Assembly: GCF_030295765.1 (NCBI RefSeq)
Contig: NZ_AP027292.1
Span: 558,001 to 622,000, forward strand
Direction of reading: 5' to 3'
DNA: 64,000 nt
Source: Neptuniibacter halophilus
Lineage (GTDB): Bacteria; Pseudomonadota; Gammaproteobacteria; Pseudomonadales; Balneatricaceae
Shown: positions 9,551 through 18,730 of the stretch, one piece after another
Numbering within the stretch: the stretch's first letter is position 1
Layout: every line of letters begins with the position of its first letter
The notes under the pieces: generated by a model
The model's database searches: none
What the model was told of the DNA's origin: nothing
Seen by the model: the letters and a program-made list of their open reading frames with translations, nothing else
Position numbers and translations under genes: made by a program

Positions 9551-11173
9551 ATGAACAATATTTCCGTACGTCAACGGTTGGGCCTTCTGGTTTTGTTCGC
9601 CATTGTCACGCTGGTTGTGATCAAGGCACTGGATATACTCGACTGGCGAAACGAACTCTATGAAGCCAGAGAATCAGAAATCCGCTCTCTGGTTGACTCC
9701 GCTAACCGCGCCGTCGCCAGCCAGCAAAAACTGGCCACTCAGGGGACAATCACCCCAGAGGAAGCACAGCAACGTTCCATCGCACTGCTTGAATCCATGA
9801 AGTACCGGGATGGGGAATATTTCTTTGTCTTTGACCAGAACGCCGTCATCGTTGCGCACGGTGGCAGCCCTGATCTGAAAGGCAAAAACCTCTCTGCAAG
9901 TAAAACCGAAGAGGGTGAGTTTGTCTTTCGGGATATGGCTCAGCTCGCCAGCCAGAGTAAGGCCGAAGGCGTGTTTAACTACAAATGGCCAAAGTCCGGC
10001 AGCACCGCCGCCGAGCCTAAAATCAGTTATGTACAGTCCTTTTCTGACTGGAACTGGGTAATCGGCACCGGGGTTTATGTGGATGATATTGAAAGCGCCG
10101 TTATTAACAAACTACTGCACTTTGCCTGGCAACTGGCCCTGCTGATTATCATCCTGATCGGCTTCTCAGTTCCGCTGATCCGCAGTATTACCAACCCATT
10201 GAAAAAAATGGAATCGGTGATGCAGGGAATCGCCAATAAAGACCTGACTCAACGGGTAGGCATCAACGCTCGGGATGAGCTCGGTCAGCTCAGTATATGT
10301 ATCGACCAGACACTGGATGTATTTCAGGAGCTGGTGAATCAACTCTCCCTATCCATCAAGCAACTGCAGGAAAGCGCCCTGCAACTGGCATCCAGTGCTG
10401 AGCAAACCAGCATGGGAGCGCGTCAGCAATCATCCGAAACTGACCTGCTGGCATCTGCCATGACCGAGATGACCTCCACCGTTCAGGAGATCTCCCACAA
10501 CGCCAGCCAGTCAGCCACCGCTACCGATGCCGCTGACCATGAAGCGGAAGAGGGTAACGCGGATGTGGATGAAACGATTAACAAGATCAAGCAACTGGCT
10601 GCTGAGGTTGAACAGGCAGCGCAGGTAATCCGCACGCTGGAATCCGATACTGAAGAGATTGGCACCGTACTGGAGCAGATTCAGGGAATCTCTGAACAGA
10701 CCAACCTGCTGGCACTGAATGCTGCAATCGAAGCGGCCCGTGCCGGTGAGAGTGGACGCGGATTTGCTGTTGTTGCAGATGAGGTACGCCAACTGGCACT
10801 GCGCACCCAGAGTTCAACCAGTGAGATCCGCGATATGAACGAACGCCTGCGCACCGGTGCGAAACAGGCAGTACAGTCGATGCAGCGTTCAACTCAGGGG
10901 GCTGAAGACAGTGTTGCTTGCGCCAACCATGCCGGTAAAGAGCTGGAACGCATCGTCGAACAGATGAATCAGGTTCGCGATCTGGCCATTCAGGTGGCTG
11001 CTGCGACTGAGGAGCAGACGCAGGTTGCAGATGAGATGAACCAGAATCTGGTGAACATCTCCCGGGTGGCCGATGAGACGGCAGGCGCTTCCGAAATGGT
11101 GGCCGCCAGCAGTGAGCAGTTATCACAACTGGCAACCGATCTGGAAAACCAGATCAAACAGTTCCGGGTCTGA
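9551..11173 (+). CDS. Methyl-accepting chemotaxis protein with single Cache domain
   Basis: A 540-residue chemoreceptor. A first membrane helix (residues 10-30) is followed by a periplasmic sCache_2-type sensor domain (about 35-185), recognised from [20 protein letters not shown] and the [17 protein letters not shown] ending. A second helix (about 192-212), a HAMP domain (about 213-265) and the cytoplasmic signalling hairpin come next. The hairpin has the near-invariant tip [19 protein letters not shown] and [10 protein letters not shown]. sCache_2 receptors often bind small organic acids, but the ligand here is unknown. No C-terminal CheR pentapeptide is seen. There are no flagellar or che genes in the window. 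Confidence 0.95.
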   Translation: MNNISVRQRLGLLVLFAIVTLVVIKALDILDWRNELYEARESEIRSLVDSANRAVASQQKLATQGTITPEEAQQRSIALLESMKYRDGEYFFVFDQNAVIVAHGGSPDLKGKNLSASKTEEGEFVFRDMAQLASQSKAEGVFNYKWPKSGSTAAEPKISYVQSFSDWNWVIGTGVYVDDIESAVINKLLHFAWQLALLIIILIGFSVPLIRSITNPLKKMESVMQGIANKDLTQRVGINARDELGQLSICIDQTLDVFQELVNQLSLSIKQLQESALQLASSAEQTSMGARQQSSETDLLASAMTEMTSTVQEISHNASQSATATDAADHEAEEGNADVDETINKIKQLAAEVEQAAQVIRTLESDTEEIGTVLEQIQGISEQTNLLALNAAIEAARAGESGRGFAVVADEVRQLALRTQSSTSEIRDMNERLRTGAKQAVQSMQRSTQGAEDSVACANHAGKELERIVEQMNQVRDLAIQVAAATEEQTQVADEMNQNLVNISRVADETAGASEMVAASSEQLSQLATDLENQIKQFRV

Positions 11174-11187
11174 CCTGATAACCAACG

Positions 11188-11212
11188 CCCCACGCCGTCT
11201 GCCGGCGTGGGG
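11188..11212. terminator. GC-rich hairpin between convergent genes
   Basis: Perfect 10-bp inverted repeat CCCCACGCCG (11188-11197) and its complement (11203-11212) with a 5-nt loop, 14 bp after the chemoreceptor stop and 12 bp before the end of the opposing gene. No clear T run follows on either strand, so termination may be weak or aided by Rho. Confidence 0.6.
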
Positions 11213-11224
11213 AGCTAGCGGCTC

Positions 11225-13366
11225 TCAGTGAGCCGCTTCACTTTGTACGATTACCCGTGCGTCCACTACTGAGCAACCATCAGCTCTGGCAATAACCGGG
11301 TTCAGATCGAGCTCCAGTATCTGTGGATGGTTCTGCACCAGCACAGAGACTTTCAGCAGTAACTCAATCAGCGCCTCCTGATCCACCACCTCTGCCCCAC
11401 GGGCACCCTGCAATACCTTCTGGGCTTTAATCTGCGCCAGCATCCCGGCCGCATCATCCCGGCTCAACGGCACGGACCGAAACGCCACATCCGCCAGCAG
11501 CTCAACAAAGATCCCGCCCAGACCAAACATCATCACCGGGCCAAACACCGGGTCCCGGCTCATGCCGATAATCACCTCAGTGCCGGCGCGAGACATTGGT
11601 GTCAGCATAACCCCCTCGATCCGCGCTTGCGGAGCATACGCCCGGCAGGCGTTAAGAATCGCCTCACGGGCCTGAAGCAACGCATCGGTTCCCTGCAGGT
11701 TGAGTTTCACCCCTCCTGCATCACTCTTATGCAGAATATCTTCAGATACCACTTTCATCGCCAGCGGCTGCGCTCCCAGTTGTACCCAGGCCGCATCCAG
11801 CTCAGACACATCTCTTACCAGAATCTCTTCAGGCAACATCACATCATAGCCACGCAGCAAAGCCCGCGCCTCTGGTTCCAGCAGGTTACGGCCTGCCTGC
11901 AACGCAGTAATCAGCACCTGTGTGGCACCAGACTGTATCTCAGCGCTGACCGCTGGCGCTGCGGCACGCCGCAGAAATACGCCCCGCTCTGCCAGTGCCG
12001 CCATGACCTTAACCGCGTGCTCTATCGAGTCATAGACCGGCAGCCCTGCTTCCCGCAACCGGATCAGCGGCAACGGTTTAACATGGGAGTAAAGACTGTA
12101 GACCAGCAGCGGTTTATCGCTGTGCTGCTGCAACTGCGCCATCGATTCAGCAGCCGCCAGCTCTGCAGGCTCCAGCGATGCATCAAAGCGCAGGCTGTAG
12201 CCACCAAACATCCCCACCAGAAACACCATGTCGACGTTTTCGTCCCGGTTCAGCACTGCCAGACATTGCGCCAGTACAGTCGGATCCGCATCACTGCTTC
12301 CCGCCACATCCACCGGGTTCACCAGTGAAGCCTGCGGCAGTAATATCTGACGCAGTGCATCACGGGTCTCGGCAGACAGCTCTGCCAGCTCCAGACCCGC
12401 CTCACTGAGACGATCCGATGCGATAGTTGCCTGACCACCGCCATCGGCCAGCACCGCAACCCGGTTACCCTGCGCATTGGGCAGCAGGGAAAGGCCTTCC
12501 GCTACCGGCAGGATCTCATCGGATTGAGATACCACCGTCGCTCCGGCCTGACGCAGCAGATCCAGATTCATCGCATAGCTGCCAGCCAGCGCTCCGGTGT
12601 GAGAGCTGGCGGCCCGCTGTCCGGCTTCAGTACTACCGGATTTATACACAACCAACGGCTTTTTCAGTGCCGTCTGCCGGGCGACTTCCAGGAAGCGCTG
12701 CCCCTGCTTAAAACCTTCCACATACAGAGTCGCCACCCCGGTATCCGGGTCTTCAGCGAGGTATTGCAGATAATCGGCAAAATCCAGATCACTCTGGTTG
12801 CCCGGACCTACATAGGTACTGAAACCGATATGACCGTTACTCTGCGCCTCCAGCGCCAGCGAAAGCAGCATATTGCCCGATTGGGAGATGATCCCTACCT
12901 TGCCGGGTTTGACGTTCTGCAACGCCAGTAAATTCAGCTTGCTGTGCAAATTGAAAACACCGGAGGTATTCGGCCCGATCAGGCGGATCCCGCTGCTGCG
13001 GGCTGCATCAAGCATCGCCTGTTCCAGTTCAGCGCCGGCGGCATCCACCTCAGAAAAACCACTGGCCAGCACCACAGCGCCCTTAACACCCTGCTTCCCG
13101 CAACGTGCTACCAGATCAGGCAACGTGGCCGCAGGTGTGCAGATCAGGGCCAGATCAACGCCCTCCGGCAACGCCTCAACCGAGGGTACGACCGGCAGCC
13201 CCAGAATCGTCTGTTCCTTCGGATTAACCGGATAAACAGCACCGGCAAATCCATCCCGTATCAGTCCCTGAATCGCCTTAAAACCACGCTTGGTCGGATC
13301 AGCCGAAGCACCGATTACAGCAACTGACTGCGGTGCCAGTATCGGATGAAGAGGACTGGTCATCAT
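11225..13366 (-). CDS. NDP-forming acyl-CoA synthetase (fused alpha/beta)
   Basis: Member of the ADP-forming acetate/acyl-CoA ligase family, which joins a carboxylic acid to CoA through a phosphohistidine. The 713-residue protein has a CoA-binding Rossmann domain (about 5-130, SVAIVGASADPTKRGF-like opening), succinyl-CoA-ligase-like domains (about 140-460) with the phosphohistidine loop SSHTGALAG near residue 255, and a C-terminal ATP-grasp domain (about 485-705, MKVVSEDILHKSDAGGVK). Its ATG overlaps the stop codon of the upstream enoyl-CoA hydratase, so the two are translationally coupled. The pair suggests activation of an organic acid followed by hydration of its enoyl-CoA. FerA-type feruloyl-CoA synthetases belong to the same superfamily, but the substrate here is unknown. 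Confidence 0.92.
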   Translation of the reverse strand: MMTSPLHPILAPQSVAVIGASADPTKRGFKAIQGLIRDGFAGAVYPVNPKEQTILGLPVVPSVEALPEGVDLALICTPAATLPDLVARCGKQGVKGAVVLASGFSEVDAAGAELEQAMLDAARSSGIRLIGPNTSGVFNLHSKLNLLALQNVKPGKVGIISQSGNMLLSLALEAQSNGHIGFSTYVGPGNQSDLDFADYLQYLAEDPDTGVATLYVEGFKQGQRFLEVARQTALKKPLVVYKSGSTEAGQRAASSHTGALAGSYAMNLDLLRQAGATVVSQSDEILPVAEGLSLLPNAQGNRVAVLADGGGQATIASDRLSEAGLELAELSAETRDALRQILLPQASLVNPVDVAGSSDADPTVLAQCLAVLNRDENVDMVFLVGMFGGYSLRFDASLEPAELAAAESMAQLQQHSDKPLLVYSLYSHVKPLPLIRLREAGLPVYDSIEHAVKVMAALAERGVFLRRAAAPAVSAEIQSGATQVLITALQAGRNLLEPEARALLRGYDVMLPEEILVRDVSELDAAWVQLGAQPLAMKVVSEDILHKSDAGGVKLNLQGTDALLQAREAILNACRAYAPQARIEGVMLTPMSRAGTEVIIGMSRDPVFGPVMMFGLGGIFVELLADVAFRSVPLSRDDAAGMLAQIKAQKVLQGARGAEVVDQEALIELLLKVSVLVQNHPQILELDLNPVIARADGCSVVDARVIVQSEAAH

Positions 13367-14160
13367 TATTCTCCCCGGAACTGAGGCGGACGTTTAGCTG
13401 CGAACGCATCCACCCCTTCCTGCCAGTCAGCCGTCGTGGAACAGAAGAAGATCGCATCGCGCTCTTGCAACATCTGAGCCTGCATCGGCTGATGCGCCGC
13501 CTGATTCAGTAACGACTTAACCTGTGCCATAGATACGGGTGCCAGCGCAGCCAGTTGCTCCACCACATGACGGGCCTCAGACTCTAATACCTCATCCGCA
13601 ACTGCGCGGCTGATCAGGCCGATCCGTTGCGCTTCGGCTGCATCAATTTTAGCGCCCATAAACAGCAGCTCCTGTGCTTTACGCAGACCCACCATGCGCG
13701 GCAGCAACTGGCTTACGCCGCCCCCGACACAGGTACCTATACTCACCTCAGGAAACCCGATCCGCGCGGATTCGGCCATCAGCACAAAATCGCAGGAGCA
13801 GGCCATCTCAGCGCCGGCGCCCAGTGCATAGCCCTGCACCGCCGCCAGCACCGGCTTCTTCAGCCCGATAATCCGGGCGCAAACCTCATTCGCCAGTTGC
13901 AGATACTGATGCCGTTGCGGCAGGGTACGCTGTCCCTCGCCATGGGCTTTCATATCAGCACCAACGCAGAACGCACGCCCCTCTCCGGAGAGCAAAACAG
14001 CCCGTACTTCAGGATCAGATTCAGCTTGCTGCAGTGCTTGCAGCAGTTCCAGATAAAGCGCCTCGATAACAGCGTTGAGACGCTCAGGTCGATTCAGACG
14101 GATTTCGGCATAAGCCGGATGCTTACGGTAGATCAGGGTCTCATAGTGTGAGATAGACAT
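13366..14160 (-). CDS. Enoyl-CoA hydratase/isomerase family protein
   Basis: A 264-residue crotonase-fold enzyme. The oxyanion-hole region GRAFCVGADM lies near residue 67. The two glutamates used by true hydratases appear in GAGAEMACSCD and FPEVSIGTCVGGG, so hydratase activity is plausible. The motifs differ from hydroxycinnamoyl-CoA hydratase-lyases. The ATG at 14160 is chosen over an upstream in-frame TTG (14184) because an AGGT ribosome site fits and the protein then starts at the family boundary. It is the first gene of a two-gene operon with the acyl-CoA synthetase, divergent from an RpiR regulator across a region with repeated TGTWTCA half-sites. Confidence 0.9.
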   Translation of the reverse strand: MSISHYETLIYRKHPAYAEIRLNRPERLNAVIEALYLELLQALQQAESDPEVRAVLLSGEGRAFCVGADMKAHGEGQRTLPQRHQYLQLANEVCARIIGLKKPVLAAVQGYALGAGAEMACSCDFVLMAESARIGFPEVSIGTCVGGGVSQLLPRMVGLRKAQELLFMGAKIDAAEAQRIGLISRAVADEVLESEARHVVEQLAALAPVSMAQVKSLLNQAAHQPMQAQMLQERDAIFFCSTTADWQEGVDAFAAKRPPQFRGE

Positions 14161-14192
14161 GGGGCAGATACCTGGCTGGGCCAAAAAATATA

Positions 14193-14310
14193 TGTTTCAA
14201 ATAAAATCATTAATGATACATATGTATCATTTGTTGCGAATATACGCCGCTTTTGTATCAAGTCAATACAAATTTTTTATTTTCTTATAGAAATGATTTT
14301 TTTGTTTCAT
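14193..14310. promoter_or_regulatory. Candidate RpiR-type operator cluster
   Basis: The AT-rich divergent promoter region holds four plus-strand copies of TGTWTCAW: 14193-14200, 14223-14230, 14254-14261 and 14303-14310. The second copy is half of a perfect 20-bp palindrome (14212-14231, centred on CATATG). The third forms TTTGTAT-N7-ATACAAA (14252-14272). RpiR regulators bind such inverted repeats, so this is probably where the adjacent regulator acts on itself and on the hydratase/ligase operon. The link to the regulator is inference. Confidence 0.6.
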
Positions 14311-14352
14311 CCGGCTAAAATCATTTGCTCATTCATCCAGACCTGAGCCCCC

Positions 14353-15249
14353 ATGCAACCTGAAACAAAACAACCCGATACGGCTGATGAACTGTTAAAA
14401 CATCTCAGTTCTCTCTACCCGGAACTCACGCCTCAGTTAAAGAAAGCCGCAGATTTTGTATTGGAGAACCCGGTAGAACTGGCGCTTCTCACCATCCGTA
14501 AAAGCGCGGACAGTGCAGACGTAACCGCATCGACGATGATGCGACTGGTGAAAACCCTCGGGTTTGACAGTTATGAGCCGTTCCGTCAACTGTTTCAGGA
14601 TGCGGTTCAGAATCAGGCACCGATTACCTTTGGCAACCGTGCCCAGAGTCTGCAGGAGCTTGCCAGTTCTGCTCCGGGAAACCGTATCTTTACCGAGATG
14701 GCCGAATCCGCCCTGCAGGGGCTGGAACAACTGTTTCAGGAATCCACACTGGAACAGATCAAATCGGCTGCGCCCCTGATCGTTAACGCACCCAGAGTTT
14801 ATGTGCTGGGGTTTCGGGACACCTTCGCCTGCGCCTACCACTTCGCCTACAGTGGCAGAATCGCTTTTCCACAGATTCAGTTACTACGGGGTATGGAAGG
14901 GACACTGCTGAGTGAACTGGCGATGATCACAGAGGAGGATACGGTACTGCTGTTTGGCTCATCACCCTACAGCAGTGAGTCCGTCAGCAGCGCGGAGATT
15001 GTACGGAGCAGTGGCGCTCGCCTGATCAGTGTGACCGATTCGCTGCGTTCACCGCTGGTTGCAGATGCGGAAGTCGTCTTTACCGTGCGCCACGATTCTC
15101 CGCACTATTTCCCCTCTATCATGGCGCCGATTCTGTTAATAGAAGCCCTGCTCGCGGAGTGTGTTTCTATCAGTGGGAAAGAGCGGGTGGAGAATATCAC
15201 CCGATTTGAAGAGAGTTTGCGCAAACTGGGCGGCTACCATAACGGTTGA
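14353..15249 (+). CDS. MurR/RpiR family transcriptional regulator
   Basis: A 298-residue regulator. The N-terminal RpiR helix-turn-helix (about residues 12-90) contains KKAADFVLENP, DVTASTMMRLVKTLGFDSYEPFR. A C-terminal SIS sugar-isomerase-fold domain (about 130-265) has VYVLGFRDT and LLFGSSPYSSESV as the phosphate/sugar binding loops. It is divergent from the enoyl-CoA hydratase and acyl-CoA synthetase operon and is likely its regulator. The effector could be a CoA thioester or sugar phosphate and is not readable from sequence. Confidence 0.92.
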   Translation: MQPETKQPDTADELLKHLSSLYPELTPQLKKAADFVLENPVELALLTIRKSADSADVTASTMMRLVKTLGFDSYEPFRQLFQDAVQNQAPITFGNRAQSLQELASSAPGNRIFTEMAESALQGLEQLFQESTLEQIKSAAPLIVNAPRVYVLGFRDTFACAYHFAYSGRIAFPQIQLLRGMEGTLLSELAMITEEDTVLLFGSSPYSSESVSSAEIVRSSGARLISVTDSLRSPLVADAEVVFTVRHDSPHYFPSIMAPILLIEALLAECVSISGKERVENITRFEESLRKLGGYHNG

Positions 15250-15267
15250 CGCCCGGTCTGATAACGC

Positions 15268-15744
15268 TTACAGCAGCTTAAGCATCGCTTCCGCGCCACT
15301 GACTTCGAACTGTTTCGGCGCTTCCAGTTCCAGCGCCGTGACTACACCATCTTCAACCAGCATGGCGTAACGACGGGAGCGAATGCCACCAAAATCACCG
15401 CTGTCCATCTCCAGACCCAGCGCCTTAGTCAGTGCAGCGCCACCATCTGCCAGCATGGTGATCTGCTCCGCATTCTGAGCATCAGCCCAGGCCTTCATAA
15501 CAAAACTGTCGTTCACCGACAGGCAACCGATAATATCCACCCCCTTAGCGAAGATCTCATCCGCATGCACCACATAGCCCGGCAGGTGAGCAGCGGAGCA
15601 CGTGGGCGTAAACGCACCCGGCAGCGCAAACATCAAGACTTTCTTACCGGCAAACAACTGATCCGTGGTTGTAGCTTCGGTTTCGCCCGCCAGCACCGTA
15701 CTGATCGCTGTTGAAGGCAGCTTATCACCGACTTTAATCATCAC
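15268..15744 (-). CDS. Peroxiredoxin, Prx5 type
   Basis: A 158-residue thiol peroxidase that reduces hydrogen peroxide and alkyl hydroperoxides. The active-site motif PGAFTPTCS puts the peroxidatic cysteine at residue 49; a further cysteine is at 74. The length fits the single-domain Prx5 form without a fused glutaredoxin. It is convergent with the RpiR gene and stands alone. The reductant is probably glutathione/glutaredoxin, as in related bacterial enzymes, which is family knowledge rather than something seen here. Confidence 0.94.
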   Translation of the reverse strand: MMIKVGDKLPSTAISTVLAGETEATTTDQLFAGKKVLMFALPGAFTPTCSAAHLPGYVVHADEIFAKGVDIIGCLSVNDSFVMKAWADAQNAEQITMLADGGAALTKALGLEMDSGDFGGIRSRRYAMLVEDGVVTALELEAPKQFEVSGAEAMLKLL

Positions 15745-15846
15745 TTCTTACCTATTCTGAATTCAATAAATGGCCGGGAAAGGCCCCGTAGCGCAATGGC
15801 TACTGCTAACTCTAGCATGTGAGGCCGGGAAAACAGGCGGGGAAAT

Positions 15847-16038
15847 TTAATCCAGCTCCTGTAACAGCCGCTGATAGGCATCAGGCTGCTCCAGTTTCAG
15901 ACGTTCCAGTTCAGCCCGCAACTCACCGAGCAGACGATGGTTGTGCTGCTGCTCTACCGAACGGATCCGCCTGCGTAACTGACGCAGGCGTTTACTGGTC
16001 GTTTCCCCGTTTTCTTCAATCGGTTTGCTCTGTGCCAT
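15847..16038 (-). CDS. Small coiled-coil hypothetical protein
   Basis: A 63-residue, strongly charged protein with a predicted continuous helix (RLRQLRRRIRSVEQQ then LGELRAELERLKLEQ) and no membrane segment. A GGGAG ribosome site sits 8-9 nt before the ATG, which supports translation. No family recognised. It lies between the peroxiredoxin and LysR genes, with gaps on both sides. Confidence 0.6.
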   Translation of the reverse strand: MAQSKPIEENGETTSKRLRQLRRRIRSVEQQHNHRLLGELRAELERLKLEQPDAYQRLLQELD

Positions 16039-16271
16039 CAGCCCACTCCCGATCTGATCAGCAGGCAGTGAAATACACGCGGCTGATCAGATTGATTATG
16101 TTGGGGTTCAGTCTGTGGATTTAACTGCCACGCGCCGGCGGGCAGAGAGAGATACATCCATGTACTCATCACTAACTCCTGGGTTAGTTACCTGAGGAGC
16201 CTGCGCATAGGTTCAGGACTTGTTCGCAGGTCCTATAAGCATAGAACGCCTTGCAGAATTCACCACTGCAA

Positions 16272-17153
16272 TTAAACGTACGTATGAATATAGTTTTGCA
16301 TATAATCGCGCAGGCACTGGGCGCGAAGACTGAGCAGTTTGCCACTGGGCCAGACCGCATAAAGTTCACGCATAACGCCCTGCCACTCCGGTAATACCCG
16401 CTTCAGATACCCCTGCTGCAGCAGTTCCTGAACCTCGGTCAGCGGCAACAGCGCAATCCCCTGCCCGTCCAGCACCAGATCGCGAACAAAAGTTGTATCG
16501 TTTACCTGTACCGAGAAACGGGGATAGATCTCCTGTAGCGTACCCTGCACACTGTGTTGCAGCGGCCACTTATGCAGCATGGTAACGCCGAGTTGCCGAT
16601 GCTGTTTCAGATCCAGCGGGTGCTCAGGCTCCCCCGCAGCTTTGAGGTAATCCGGCGCAGCGACCAGTACAGTGCCAACAGCCCCCAGACGCTTCTGGTA
16701 CAGCAGTGAATCAGGCTGCGGGCCGATCCGCAGGGCCAGATCAGCTTTCAGGCTGATCATATCCTGTAGCTGATTACTGAGTACCAGCTCCAATTGAATC
16801 TCCGGGTACTCCCGGCAGAAACTGATCCACATCGGCTTCAGAATACCGTTAGAGATATTACTCGGCGCCAGCACTTTCAAGCGTCCGCTGAGTTGGCGCA
16901 GATCCCGGCTTAACTGTTGCCGGGCCTGATTAAACTGCTCCACCAGATCAGCATAGGCCTGATAGTACACCTCCCCCTCCTGAGTCAGTTGGCACTGTCG
17001 CGCTGAACGGTGCAGCAGTTGGCTGCCCAGCTCCTGTTCCAGTTTCTGCAGGCGCCGGGTAACGGTAGCCGCAGGCAGATCCAGATGCCGTGCAGCCGCA
17101 GACAACCCGCCCTGCTGCACAATGTGGATAAAGAGTGCGATATCGTCCAGCAT
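16272..17153 (-). CDS. LysR family transcriptional regulator
   Basis: A 293-residue LysR regulator. The winged helix-turn-helix occupies residues 1-60 (FIHIVQQGGLSAAARHLDLPAATVTRRLQKLE), followed by a linker helix and a substrate-binding domain (about 90-290). The opening MLDDIALFIHIVQQGG and the SNISNGILKP start of the effector domain resemble the DsdC/AaeR-like subgroup that often controls one divergent target. It diverges from the DUF2798 gene with a 102-bp gap that should hold its operator. Confidence 0.93.
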   Translation of the reverse strand: MLDDIALFIHIVQQGGLSAAARHLDLPAATVTRRLQKLEQELGSQLLHRSARQCQLTQEGEVYYQAYADLVEQFNQARQQLSRDLRQLSGRLKVLAPSNISNGILKPMWISFCREYPEIQLELVLSNQLQDMISLKADLALRIGPQPDSLLYQKRLGAVGTVLVAAPDYLKAAGEPEHPLDLKQHRQLGVTMLHKWPLQHSVQGTLQEIYPRFSVQVNDTTFVRDLVLDGQGIALLPLTEVQELLQQGYLKRVLPEWQGVMRELYAVWPSGKLLSLRAQCLRDYMQNYIHTYV

Positions 17154-17255
17154 GATTCCATATATGCAATTTAAGATTACATAATCTTATCTTTTTTCCG
17201 TTTAAGTAAAAACATAAGATGCATCCTCAGGTAACGCTTAGCAGGAGTAAATTAC

Positions 17256-17471
17256 ATGAAGCTTCGAATTATTTTTGCGCTGATGATGTCGATGGTGCTC
17301 GGTGTAATGATGACCGGCTGGGTTACATGGCTTAACCTGGGCTGGGATGAACAGTTCTTCAGTAACTGGATGCGGGCGTTTGTCAGCGCCTGGCCGATGG
17401 CAGCAACTATCTCCTTTTTTGTCGGCCCGGAGATTCAGCAAGCCGCAGCGCGTGTCGCCGCAAAGCTCTGA
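17256..17471 (+). CDS. DUF2798 family small membrane protein
   Basis: A 71-residue protein with two hydrophobic segments (about 4-25 and 42-62) and the family's FSNWMRAFVSAWPMA motif between them. DUF2798 proteins are inner-membrane proteins of unknown function. An AGGAG ribosome site precedes the ATG. It is divergently paired with the LysR gene and probably controlled by it. A hairpin (CAGCCTGA/TCAGGCTG, 17508-17525) downstream overlaps the stop codon of the convergent eamA gene and may terminate both. Confidence 0.88.
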   Translation: MKLRIIFALMMSMVLGVMMTGWVTWLNLGWDEQFFSNWMRAFVSAWPMAATISFFVGPEIQQAAARVAAKL

Positions 17472-17517
17472 TCCGGCAGGCAGATATCCCCCCTGAGGGC
17501 GACCGGACAGCCTGAAA

Positions 17518-18408
17518 TCAGGCTGCCGTGCGCCAGCGACTTAACAGAGGCGCACCCCAGGTATTCAGCCCGAGCCCCAGCAGAACCAGTACAATACCTC
17601 CCCACTGCAGGGGCTGCAGCTCCTCCCCCAGTAACAGAGCAGCACAACTCAGCCCCACCACAGGCACACCCAGCGTCAGCGGAGAGACCTGCGCCGCAGG
17701 ATAACGACTCAGTAACCTGCCCCACAGGCCATAACCTAAAACCGTAGCGATCAGCGCCAGATAGATCACCGCAAACCAGCTCAGAGCCGACATATCCAGT
17801 ACCAGCTGCAGAGAAAAGTCCGCTTCGAACAGATAGGAACAGAGAAAGAAAGGCAAAGGCGGAATCCAGGCGGACCAGACCACCAGACTCAGCCCCCCTT
17901 TGTAACCCTTTTGCGCGATCTGACGATTCACAATATTACCCAGCGCCCAACTCGATGCCGCAGCCAGTGTCAGACCAAAACCGAGCGCCGTCATACTCGC
18001 CCCCTCCTGACTTAACCCCACCAGAGAGAGCCCGGCACCGGCAACCAGCAGTGCCAGAAACTGATGCAGGTGCATCGCTTCGTGGAGAATCCAGCGGGCA
18101 AACAGCAGCGTAAACAGGGCCTGAGATTGCAGCACCAGTGAGGCCAGCCCGGCAGACATACCCACCGCCATCGCCGAAAACAGCAGTGCAAACTGGCCAA
18201 AACCGAGACTCAGGCCATACAGCAGCATCCACTTCCAGGGCGTGTCCGGCCGGCGTACCAGCAAAGAGCCAACCAACGCCACCGCAAGAAACCGAAGCCC
18301 CCCCATAAACAGCGGTGGCAGCTCCTCCAGCCCCCAGGCAATGACGACAAAATTAAATCCCCAGACCAGAATAATCACCAGCCCGAGGCAGATATCGAGC
18401 GGTCGCAT
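17518..18408 (-). CDS. eamA: EamA-type amino acid/metabolite exporter
   Basis: A ten-helix DMT-superfamily transporter of about 296 residues, closely resembling E. coli EamA (cysteine/O-acetylserine exporter). Shared segments include VVWGFNFVVI-like helix 1, the LPPLFMGGLRFL loop, GLASLVLQSQALFT, LGFGLTLAAASSWALGNI, and VIGYGLWG-like helix 8 with PLTLGVPVVGL. Two EamA repeats are visible (about 5-140 and 150-290). The ATG at 18408 is chosen over an upstream GTG because AGGGAGA precedes it. Its first 32 bp lie inside a 131-bp repeat created by the neighbouring insertion, but the gene itself is intact. Confidence 0.9.
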   Translation of the reverse strand: MRPLDICLGLVIILVWGFNFVVIAWGLEELPPLFMGGLRFLAVALVGSLLVRRPDTPWKWMLLYGLSLGFGQFALLFSAMAVGMSAGLASLVLQSQALFTLLFARWILHEAMHLHQFLALLVAGAGLSLVGLSQEGASMTALGFGLTLAAASSWALGNIVNRQIAQKGYKGGLSLVVWSAWIPPLPFFLCSYLFEADFSLQLVLDMSALSWFAVIYLALIATVLGYGLWGRLLSRYPAAQVSPLTLGVPVVGLSCAALLLGEELQPLQWGGIVLVLLGLGLNTWGAPLLSRWRTAA

Positions 18409-18507
18409 CCGGCTCTCCCTGCACACTAAATCCTCTGTAGATCCGAGTGTGCAGCAAGCGCCGGCATTTAGCCAGATGAATGATCAGTCTCTGGATTTCA
18501 GCAGACG
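18377..18507 (+). repeat. 131-bp direct repeat, left copy
   Basis: Identical to 21818-21948. It spans the first 32 bp of eamA, its ribosome site, the intergenic region and 23 bp matching the tail of the 149-residue gene. It contains an inverted repeat GCACACT (18421-18427) / AGTGTGC (18446-18452). Bases diverge immediately outside the stated limits. Confidence 0.93.
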
Positions 18508-18730
18508 ATTCAGCCTTTGATCAAGGTTAGAGTTTTTTGCTCTCAATCTTCATGCCATATTCGGCTCTAAGGTAGAGCTCTCTCAGAATTCCACAGCGGT
18601 TTAGCACCTAATTGGCTTGTAACAATTGACAGCCTAGATCAGACAGAATCATGGATCTTAGGCTGCTCAGCAGCGCTGACCTGCGTTATAGAACATTAAA
18701 CCAGTCGCTTCGGTTACTGACACACAACGG

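Noticed and set aside
11225..14160. Assignment as ferulate-degrading ferA-ferB pair
   Set aside because: The hydratase has standard two-glutamate crotonase motifs, not hydroxycinnamoyl-CoA hydratase-lyase motifs, and no vanillin or vanillate genes are nearby.
15781..15840. tRNA-like gene before the peroxiredoxin
   Set aside because: Some GC-rich inverted segments exist, but no cloverleaf with T-loop and anticodon stem could be drawn.
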